Shown here in pieces: positions 5,653 to 11,201 of a stretch of 11,201 bases of DNA. The stretch's first letter is position 1. Each line of letters begins with the position of its first letter. This DNA is from Sideroxydans lithotrophicus (GTDB lineage Bacteria; Pseudomonadota; Gammaproteobacteria; Burkholderiales; Sulfuriferulaceae). The DNA lies in NCBI GenBank assembly GCA_022736605.1, contig DZDB01000061.1, positions 1-11,201 on the forward strand, written 5' to 3'. The position numbers and the translations under genes are program-made. The notes under the pieces are model-generated. The model ran no database searches. It was given only the letters and a program-made list of their open reading frames with translations, and was not told where the DNA came from.

Positions 5653-6690
5653 TCACCCTTTAAGCAGTCGCCAGCCAACCGCCTCACCCGCGCGCAATGG
5701 CACCACTTGCTGCTCGCCCAGCGCCTGGCTGGCAGGCACCGTCCAGGCGTCGCGCTTGAGCGTGATCTGGGTGGTGTTGCGCGGCAGGCGGTAAAAATCG
5801 GCGCCGAACTGGCTGGCGAAGCCTTCGAGCCGGTCGAGCTTGCCGACCGCGTCAAATGCCTCGGCGTACAACTCCAGCGCAGCGTGCGCGGTGTACAGTC
5901 CGGCGCAGCCGCAGGCAGCTTCCTTGGCGCCCACCGCATGCGGTGCACTGTCAGTGCCGAGAAAAAATTTGCGATTGCCGCTGGTGGCAGCGGCAATCAG
6001 CGCCTGACGGTGCTGTTCGCGTTTGAGCACCGGCAGGCAGAAGTAATGCGGCCGGATGCCGCCCTGAAACATTGCATTGCGGTTGTACAGCAGGTGGTGC
6101 GCGGTGATTGTTGCAGCGACGTGATCCGCTGCCGCCATTACAAATTCAACACCCTGCTGCGTGGTGAGGTGTTCCAGCACGATGCGCAAAGCGGGAAATT
6201 TGCGCGTCAGCGGGATCAAATGGCGCTCGATGAACACCGCCTCGCGGTCGAACACATCGACACTGGCGTCGGTCACTTCGCCGTGCAGCAGCAGCGGCAC
6301 GCCGAGGCGTTCCATTTCAGCCAATACCGCATCGCACTTGGCAAGACTCGTCACGCCCAGGTCGGAATTGGTGGTGGCGCCCGCCGGGTAATACTTCACC
6401 GCGTGGACAAAGCCAGAATCTCGGGCGCGCCTGATTTCCGCCGGGTCGGTATTGTCGGTCAGGTATAGCGTCATCAGCGGTTCAAACGCCAGCCCGGCGG
6501 GCAGCGCCGCGAGGATGCGTTCGCGGTAGGCAGCGGCGTCTGCCACCGTGCGTACCGGCGGCTTGAGGTTGGGCATGACGATGGCGCGGGCAAAACGCTG
6601 TGCGGTATCCGGCAGCACCGATTGCATGGCCGCGCCGTCGCGCAGGTGCAGGTGCCAGTCGTCGGGGCGGGTGAGGGTGATCGTGTCCAT
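5653..6690 (-). CDS. pyrC: Dihydroorotase
   Basis: Zinc enzyme that cyclises N-carbamoyl-aspartate to dihydroorotate in pyrimidine synthesis, in the cytoplasm. At 345 residues it is the short, monofunctional PyrC type. All metal ligands are visible: His13 and His15 in DWHLHLRDG, Lys99 in HAVKYYPAG (the carboxylated lysine), His136 in LLLHGE, His174 in LEHLTT and Asp247 in GTDSAPH. ATTNS (105-109) and the flexible-loop region after GTDSAPH are also as in the family. The ATG at 6688-6690 has an AGGAAA site about nine bases upstream and begins 23 nt after the rsmI stop, so rsmI and pyrC probably form one transcript. Confidence 0.97.
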   Translation of the reverse strand: MDTITLTRPDDWHLHLRDGAAMQSVLPDTAQRFARAIVMPNLKPPVRTVADAAAYRERILAALPAGLAFEPLMTLYLTDNTDPAEIRRARDSGFVHAVKYYPAGATTNSDLGVTSLAKCDAVLAEMERLGVPLLLHGEVTDASVDVFDREAVFIERHLIPLTRKFPALRIVLEHLTTQQGVEFVMAAADHVAATITAHHLLYNRNAMFQGGIRPHYFCLPVLKREQHRQALIAAATSGNRKFFLGTDSAPHAVGAKEAACGCAGLYTAHAALELYAEAFDAVGKLDRLEGFASQFGADFYRLPRNTTQITLKRDAWTVPASQALGEQQVVPLRAGEAVGWRLLKG

Positions 6691-6713
6691 CGGTTAATTT
6701 CCTGTATATCGAA

Positions 6714-7568
6714 TCAGGTTTGTGCCGCGTCGCGCATGCGCAGCGCCAGCTCGTAGGCGACATTTTTCTTCAGGCCGGTGAGTTTGGCAGCCAGTTGCGC
6801 GGCCTGTTTCAGCGGCAGGTCTTCCAGCAATATCGTCAGCGTGTCATGCAGGCGTTTACCGTCCTCATCCACCACGGCGATCGGCGCGCCCTCGACGATC
6901 AGCACGAATTCACCTTTTTGCCGGTTCGCATCGGCTTCGAGCCAGGCCACCGCCTCGCCCAGCGGCAGGCTGTGGATCGACTCGAACAGCTTGGTCAGCT
7001 CGCGCGCCAGCGTAATTCGCCGCGTATTCCCAAAACTGGCAGCCAGCGCGGCGACGCATTCAACAATCCGGTGCGGTGCTTCGTAAAAAACCAGTGCGTA
7101 GGGCAAATCAGCCAGCGCGGCCAGCGCCTTGCTGCGCGCTACCGGTTTGTTCGGCAAAAAGCCGTAAAACAGCCAGTGCGGGGCGATCATGCCTGCTGCC
7201 GACAGGGCGGCGATGGCGGCGTTGGCACCCGGCAGTGGCACGACGGTGACACCCGCCGCGTGCGCTGCCGCCACCAGCAGCGTGCCGGGGTCGCTGATTG
7301 CGGGCGTGCCCGCGTCGCTGATCAGCGCGATGGATTTGCCTGCCAGCAGATCAGCCACCAGACGTTGCGCCATGCCCTGCTCGTTATGCTCGTGCAGGGC
7401 AACAAAATGTGCCGGGATGCCCAGCCGCGCCAGTAACTGGCCACTGTGGCGGGTGTCTTCTGCCGCCACCAGATCGGCATGCCTGAGTGTGTCGATGGCG
7501 CGCTGGCTGATGTCACCGAGATTCCCGATGGGGGTGGCGACCACATATAATGTGCCGGATGTCTGCAT
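6714..7568 (-). CDS. rsmI: 16S rRNA (cytidine(1402)-2'-O)-methyltransferase
   Basis: SAM-dependent enzyme that 2'-O-methylates C1402 of 16S rRNA in the ribosomal P site, of the tetrapyrrole-methylase fold. In the 284-residue frame the motifs in order are VVATPIGNLGDIS (from residue 9), AAEDTRHSG (35-43), SDAGTPAISDPG (84-95), PLPGANAA (111-118) and FYGFLPNK (134-141). The C-terminal helical part (PLKQAAQLAAKLTGLKKNVAY) is the domain that follows the catalytic fold in full-length RsmI. I chose the ATG at 7566-7568, which gives the standard short N-terminus before GTLYVVATP; a GTG four codons upstream is possible. It is divergent from yraN, as in E. coli, except that lpoA is missing between them. 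Confidence 0.96.
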   Translation of the reverse strand: MQTSGTLYVVATPIGNLGDISQRAIDTLRHADLVAAEDTRHSGQLLARLGIPAHFVALHEHNEQGMAQRLVADLLAGKSIALISDAGTPAISDPGTLLVAAAHAAGVTVVPLPGANAAIAALSAAGMIAPHWLFYGFLPNKPVARSKALAALADLPYALVFYEAPHRIVECVAALAASFGNTRRITLARELTKLFESIHSLPLGEAVAWLEADANRQKGEFVLIVEGAPIAVVDEDGKRLHDTLTILLEDLPLKQAAQLAAKLTGLKKNVAYELALRMRDAAQT

Positions 7569-7597
7569 ATCTACCGCCACTGGAAAAGAATCCTGCC

Positions 7598-7627
7598 ATT
7601 ATCGCCGCGCCACTACGTGCTCGGCAA
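7598..7627 (-). promoter_or_regulatory. Candidate rsmI promoter
   Basis: On the minus strand, TTGCCG (7622-7627), an 18-nt spacer, then GATAAT (7598-7603), placing the transcript start about 20 nt before the rsmI ATG. It sits in the short gap between the divergent rsmI and yraN starts. Prediction by eye. Confidence 0.35.
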
Positions 7628-7644
7628 ACCGGCTTGCGTGACGC

Positions 7645-7980
7645 ATGCTGAAACCGGGTGAGCAGGCCGAGCAGCGTGCCGCCGATTATCTGTGCGCACG
7701 CGGCCTGAAGCTGGTGGAAAAAAACTATCGCTGCCGTTTTGGCGAGATTGACCTGATCCTGCGCGATGGCGCCACGCTGGTGTTTGTCGAAGTACGCAGC
7801 CGCGCCAGCCATCAGTTCGGCGGCGCCGCCGCCAGCATTGATGCACGCAAACAGCACAAACTCATCGCCACCGCGCAGCATTATCTGGCGAGCCTGCCGC
7901 GCACGCCGCCGTGCCGGTTTGATGCGGTGCTATTGCACGGTGAGCAGATCGAGTGGCTGCAAAACGCCTTCGGAGCCTGA
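7645..7980 (+). CDS. yraN: UPF0102 family protein YraN
   Basis: A 111-residue member of the YraN (UPF0102) family, which has a restriction-endonuclease-like fold; its biological role is not established. The conserved core is visible: GEQAEQRAADYL (5-16), NYRCRFGEIDLI (27-38), FVEVRSR (47-53), IDARKQHKL (65-73) and RFDAV (91-95). Asp36, Glu49 and Arg51 sit where a D-ExK type nuclease centre would be, with Arg in place of Lys. No good ribosome site precedes the ATG, and an in-frame TGA lies just upstream, which fixes the start at or after 7645. It leads the plus-strand gene set and is divergent from rsmI. Confidence 0.92.
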   Translation: MLKPGEQAEQRAADYLCARGLKLVEKNYRCRFGEIDLILRDGATLVFVEVRSRASHQFGGAAASIDARKQHKLIATAQHYLASLPRTPPCRFDAVLLHGEQIEWLQNAFGA

Positions 7981-7992
7981 TTCGAGCCTGTG

Positions 7993-7998
7993 TATAAT
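7993..7998 (+). promoter_or_regulatory. Consensus -10 hexamer just before gmhA
   Basis: A perfect TATAAT ends six bases before the gmhA ATG at 8005. The best -35 is poor (TTCGGA at 7969-7974, 18-nt spacing, inside the yraN 3' end). If it is active, transcription would start at the ATG and the transcript would be leaderless. There is no Shine-Dalgarno in the six intervening bases. The hexamer may equally be a chance match in a yraN-led operon. Confidence 0.35.
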
Positions 7999-8004
7999 TG
8001 CGGG

Positions 8005-8595
8005 ATGGACTTGATTACCCGCATACACGGCCACTTCGGCGACAGCGCCCGGCTCAAGATGGACACCATGGATGTGCTCGCCGAACCGATCGCGCAGGCA
8101 GCTGAAATGATGAGCCAGTGCCTGCTCGCCGACGGCAAGATTCTTGCCTGCGGCAACGGTGGCTCGGCCGCCGACGCCCAGCATTTTTCCTCTGAACTGA
8201 TCAACCGTTTCGAGATGGAGCGTCCCGGTCTGGCGGCAGTGGCGCTGACCACCGACAGCTCGATTTTGACCTCCATCGCCAACGACTACGAATTCAGCCA
8301 GATTTTCTCCAGGCAGGTGACCGCGCTGGGCAAGGCGGGCGACGTGCTGCTGGCGATTTCCACCAGCGGCAATTCGCGCAACGTGCTCGAAGCGATTCGT
8401 GCCGCGCATGCGCGCGACATGCTGGTGGTGGCACTCACCGGGGGCAGTGGCGGCCAGATCAGCGAACTTCTGCGCGATGAAGATATCCATATCTGCGTGC
8501 CCGCGACGTCAACGGCGCGGATACAGGAAGTGCACCTGCTCACCATCCACTGCTTGTGCGATGGGATTGATTGTCTGATTCTAGGAGTTGAATAA
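8005..8595 (+). CDS. gmhA: SIS-domain protein, phosphoheptose isomerase/DiaA type
   Basis: A 196-residue sugar-isomerase (SIS) fold protein. GmhA converts sedoheptulose 7-phosphate to heptose 7-phosphate for LPS core; its relative DiaA instead promotes DnaA loading at oriC. The chromosomal position (yraN-X-dolP) and the C-terminus (ARIQEVHLLTIHCLCDGID) resemble DiaA. However, the GmhA metal-site residues are present: His60 and Glu64 in QHFSSEL, Gln174 and His182 in IQEVHLLTIH. GNGGSAADAQH (51-61) and STSGNSRN (119-126) are the phosphosugar-binding loops. The rfaE2 gene two positions downstream supports a heptose role. I chose the ATG at 8005; a GTG five codons earlier overlaps a TATAAT and is less likely. 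Gene type confidence is high, the GmhA-versus-DiaA choice moderate. Confidence 0.82.
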   Translation: MDLITRIHGHFGDSARLKMDTMDVLAEPIAQAAEMMSQCLLADGKILACGNGGSAADAQHFSSELINRFEMERPGLAAVALTTDSSILTSIANDYEFSQIFSRQVTALGKAGDVLLAISTSGNSRNVLEAIRAAHARDMLVVALTGGSGGQISELLRDEDIHICVPATSTARIQEVHLLTIHCLCDGIDCLILGVE

Positions 8596-9164
8596 TGCGA
8601 AATACATTGACGATTGCCGCACTGGCGCTGGCTTTAATCCAACTGCAAGGCTGCGTGCCGGTGGTGGTCGCGGGGGCAGGCGCGGGCGCGCTGGTCGCAG
8701 CGGATCGGCGCAGCACCGGCACCTATATCGAAGACAAGGAAATCCAGCTGCGCGCGGGCAGCCGCATCGGTGATGCCTTCCCCAAGGATACGCACGTCAA
8801 TATCACCAGTTTCAACCGTAATGTGCTGCTGACTGGCGAAGTGCCGACCGAGCAGGCACGGCAGAAAATCACAGAGATCGCCAAAGGTGTCGGCAATGTG
8901 CGCACCGTGTACAACGAAACCGTGGTCGGGCCGGTGTCGCTGCTGAGTTCGCGCACTAACGACAGTTACATCACCACCAAGGTTAAAACCCGTTTCCTCG
9001 ACGCCAAACGGTTTCAGGTCAACTATGTCGTGGTCGTTACCGAAGCTGGTGTGGTGTATCTGATGGGGCTGGTCACCGCGCAGGAAGCCGACGACGCCGC
9101 GCAAATTGCCAGCACCACCAGCGGCGTGACCAAGGTGGTCAAGCTGTTTGAAATCATCCAGTAA
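8595..9164 (+). CDS. dolP: Outer-membrane BON-domain lipoprotein DolP (YraP)
   Basis: A 189-residue lipoprotein with a signal peptide ending in the lipobox LQGC (Cys20 would be lipidated). Val at +2, not Asp, favours sorting to the outer membrane. Two BON domains follow, at about residues 45-113 (VNITSFNRNVLLTGEV) and 122-189 (VVVVTEAGVVYLMGLVT). This matches E. coli DolP in length and order; DolP binds anionic phospholipids and supports outer-membrane integrity and cell-division-linked envelope processes. The ATG shares its A with the TAA of the preceding gene (TAATG), with AGGAG seven bases upstream (8583-8587) inside that gene. The function is taken from the family and the conserved gene order. 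Confidence 0.92.
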   Translation: MRNTLTIAALALALIQLQGCVPVVVAGAGAGALVAADRRSTGTYIEDKEIQLRAGSRIGDAFPKDTHVNITSFNRNVLLTGEVPTEQARQKITEIAKGVGNVRTVYNETVVGPVSLLSSRTNDSYITTKVKTRFLDAKRFQVNYVVVVTEAGVVYLMGLVTAQEADDAAQIASTTSGVTKVVKLFEIIQ

Positions 9165-9658
9165 TGCCGGGCTACCCGCTGCCGGATTTCGAGGCCAAGT
9201 TTGCCACGTCGGACAATCTGGCGACGCAGCTGGCGAGTCTGCCGCGACTGCTGGTATTCACCAACGGCTGTTTCGATATTTTGCATCGGGGTCACGTCAC
9301 CTATCTGGCGCAGGCGCGCGCACTCGGCGCTGCGCTGATCGTCGGGGTCAATTCCGACGCGTCGGTGAAGCGCCAGAACAAGGGCGCGGACCGACCGATC
9401 AATACACTGGAAAACCGCATGGCAGTGCTGGCGGCGCTGGCGTCGGTGTCGCTGGTGATCGGTTTTGACGAGGACACGCCGTTCAATCTGATCGAAGCGA
9501 TCCGGCCCGACGTGCTGGTCAAGGGCGGCGACTGGGTCGTCGCTGATATCGTTGGCAGCGCTGAAACGCTGGCGCGCGGTGGCAGCGTGCATTCGATCCC
9601 GTTTCTGCATACCACCTCCACTACCGCCACCCTCGCACGCATCCGGGAGACGTCTTGA
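9164..9658 (+). CDS. rfaE2: D-glycero-beta-D-manno-heptose 1-phosphate adenylyltransferase
   Basis: Cytidylyltransferase-fold enzyme that makes ADP-heptose from heptose 1-phosphate and ATP, the precursor of the LPS inner core. The 164-residue protein has TNGCFDILHRGHVTYL (33-48) with the HxGH nucleotide site at 41-44. It also has VNSDASVKR (62-70), VKGGDW (119-124) and the family ending TSTTATLARIR. It corresponds to only the C-terminal half of the fused E. coli HldE, so the kinase domain must be encoded elsewhere. The ATG overlaps the dolP stop (TAATG at 9162-9166) without a clear ribosome site, pointing to translational coupling. Confidence 0.94.
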   Translation: MPGYPLPDFEAKFATSDNLATQLASLPRLLVFTNGCFDILHRGHVTYLAQARALGAALIVGVNSDASVKRQNKGADRPINTLENRMAVLAALASVSLVIGFDEDTPFNLIEAIRPDVLVKGGDWVVADIVGSAETLARGGSVHSIPFLHTTSTTATLARIRETS

Positions 9659-11118
9659 AATACCACGATCTGCGTGACTTCATGGCGCAACTGGAAAAAA
9701 TCGGCGAACTCAAGCGCATCACCCATCCGGTCAGCCCTGAGCTGGAAATGACCGAAATCTGCGACCGCGTGCTGAAAGCGGGCGGTCCGGCGATCCTGTT
9801 TGAAAACGTCACCGGCCACACCCTGCCGGTGCTCGCCAATCTGTTTGGCACGCCGCGCCGGGTGGCGCTGGGGATGGGCGAAGACAGCGTTGAAGCGCTG
9901 CGCGAAGTCGGCAAGCTGCTGGCTTTTTTAAAGGAACCCGAGCCGCCCAAAGGCCTGAAAGACGCGTGGGACAAGTTGCCGGTGTTCAAGCAGGTGCTCA
10001 ACATGGCGCCGAAAGAACTGCGCAGCGCGCCGTGCCAGGACATCGTCTGGGAAGGCGATGACGTGGATTTGTCGCGCCTGCCGATCCAGACCTGCTGGCC
10101 GGGCGACGCTGCGCCGCTCATCACCTGGGGACTGACGGTGACGCGCGGCCCGCACAAAAAACGTCAGAATCTGGGCATTTACCGCCAGCAGGTCATCGGC
10201 CGCAACAAGGTCATCATGCGCTGGCTGGCGCACCGTGGCGGCGCGCTCGATTTCCGTGAATTTCAGCAACAGAACCCCGGCCAGCCTTATCCGGTGGCGG
10301 TGGCGCTGGGTGCCGACCCGGCGACGATCCTGGGCGCGGTCACGCCGGTGCCGGATTCGCTGTCGGAATACCAGTTTGCCGGGCTGCTGCGCGGCGCCAA
10401 GACCGAAGTGGTCAAGTGTATCGGCAGCGATTTGCAGGTGCCTGCCAGCGCCGAAATCGTGCTCGAAGGCGTGATTCATCCGGGCGAGATGGCGCCGGAA
10501 GGTCCATTCGGCGACCACACCGGCTATTACAATGAAGTCGACAGCTTTCCGGTGTTCACCATCGAGCGCATCACGATGCGGCGCGAGCCGATTTATCACA
10601 GCACCTACACCGGCAAACCGCCCGACGAACCGGCCATTCTTGGCGTCGCGCTCAACGAGGTATTCGTGCCGCTGCTGCAAAAGCAGTTCAGTGAAATTGC
10701 CGATTTTTACCTGCCGCCGGAAGGCTGCTCGTATCGCCTCGCCATCGTCAGCATCAAGAAAAGTTATCCCGGTCACGCCAAGCGCGTGATGTTCGGCGTG
10801 TGGAGTTACCTGCGCCAGTTCATGTACACCAAATTCATCGTGGTGGTCGACGACGACATCAACATCCGTGACTGGAAAGAAGTGATCTGGGCCATCACCA
10901 CGCGCATGGACCCGGTGCGCGACACGCTGCTGGTGGAAAACACGCCGATTGATTACCTCGATTTTGCCAGCCCGGTATCGGGTCTGGGCGGCAAGATGGG
11001 GATGGACGCGACCAACAAATGGCCCGGCGAAACCCAGCGCGAATGGGGTACGCCGATCGTCATGGACGACGCGGTGAAGCAGCGCGTCGATGCGATGTGG
11101 AACGCATTGGGGCTGTAG
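9655..11118 (+). CDS. ubiD: 4-hydroxy-3-polyprenylbenzoate decarboxylase
   Basis: Prenylated-FMN-dependent decarboxylase of ubiquinone synthesis, which removes the carboxyl group from the polyprenylated 4-hydroxybenzoate ring. At 487 residues it aligns nearly end to end with E. coli UbiD, three residues shorter at the N-terminus. Visible residues are Asn172 (QNLGIYR) and Glu238 (LSEYQFAG), matching the metal ligands. IYR (175-177), RWL (189-191) and RG (194-195) match prFMN contacts, and Asp287 (GPFGDH) the proton donor. The start is a TTG (9655-9657) overlapping the rfaE2 TGA by three bases within TTGA. GGGAG lies about six bases upstream, and the encoded KYHDLRDFM matches the family N-terminus; the next ATG would delete part of it. 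The FMN must be prenylated by UbiX, not in this window. Confidence 0.96.
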   Translation: MKYHDLRDFMAQLEKIGELKRITHPVSPELEMTEICDRVLKAGGPAILFENVTGHTLPVLANLFGTPRRVALGMGEDSVEALREVGKLLAFLKEPEPPKGLKDAWDKLPVFKQVLNMAPKELRSAPCQDIVWEGDDVDLSRLPIQTCWPGDAAPLITWGLTVTRGPHKKRQNLGIYRQQVIGRNKVIMRWLAHRGGALDFREFQQQNPGQPYPVAVALGADPATILGAVTPVPDSLSEYQFAGLLRGAKTEVVKCIGSDLQVPASAEIVLEGVIHPGEMAPEGPFGDHTGYYNEVDSFPVFTIERITMRREPIYHSTYTGKPPDEPAILGVALNEVFVPLLQKQFSEIADFYLPPEGCSYRLAIVSIKKSYPGHAKRVMFGVWSYLRQFMYTKFIVVVDDDINIRDWKEVIWAITTRMDPVRDTLLVENTPIDYLDFASPVSGLGGKMGMDATNKWPGETQREWGTPIVMDDAVKQRVDAMWNALGL

Positions 11119-11201
11119 ACTGTCCCAGTTGCGATGGCGCAGGCTGGTATTACAAATCGTAAATAACGAAACCTATTGGACAGGATTAACAGGATTTCCC
11201 A
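11119..11201. repeat. Tail with short tandem repeat
   Basis: After ubiD there is no clear hairpin terminator. At 11180-11197 a 9-bp unit is repeated, ACAGGATTA then ACAGGATTT, running into the window edge. It may be the start of a longer tandem array, but only two units are visible. Confidence 0.4.

Overview
The window (about 58% GC by eye) reads as the chromosome of a Gram-negative proteobacterium, most likely a betaproteobacterium. Reasons: an outer-membrane FadL-family porin, an outer-membrane BON lipoprotein, ADP-heptose (LPS core) genes, ubiquinone synthesis by UbiD, and the rsmI / yraN-SIS protein-dolP gene order known from Beta- and Gammaproteobacteria, here without lpoA. The taxonomic call is inference from protein content and layout.

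Layout. Positions 1-950: a toxin-antitoxin pair (HigBA-like, minus strand) lies between an intact cydB and a second, truncated copy of the cydB 3' end (65-258). The two copies form a direct repeat of about 190 bp with a 162-bp identical core. Positions 953-4110 (minus strand): cydA-cydB for a short-Q-loop cytochrome bd quinol oxidase, preceded by a di-haem cytochrome b561. Positions 4338-5597 (plus): a FadL/OmpP1-type outer-membrane channel, transcribed away from the b561 gene. Positions 5653-7568 (minus): rsmI-pyrC (16S rRNA 2'-O-methyltransferase, dihydroorotase). Positions 7645-11118 (plus): yraN, gmhA/diaA-like SIS gene, dolP, rfaE2 and ubiD; the last four are fused by 1-4 nt start/stop overlaps.

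How the genes work together. CydAB oxidises quinol and UbiD makes ubiquinone, so both ends of the window touch respiration. The SIS protein retains phosphoheptose-isomerase residues and shares an operon with RfaE2, so the plus-strand operon probably serves ADP-heptose synthesis and envelope maintenance (DolP).

The most unusual part is the cydB 3'-end duplication around the toxin-antitoxin pair. It looks like a trace of insertion or recombination at the cydB terminus in which the gene's reading frame was preserved or rebuilt. The toxin promoter there has a perfect 6-2-6 palindrome filling its spacer, and a -10 box six nucleotides before the toxin ATG. The SIS gene has the same -10-to-ATG geometry. 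Most of the rest is ordinary housekeeping sequence; I see no tRNA, rRNA, CRISPR array or transposase gene.
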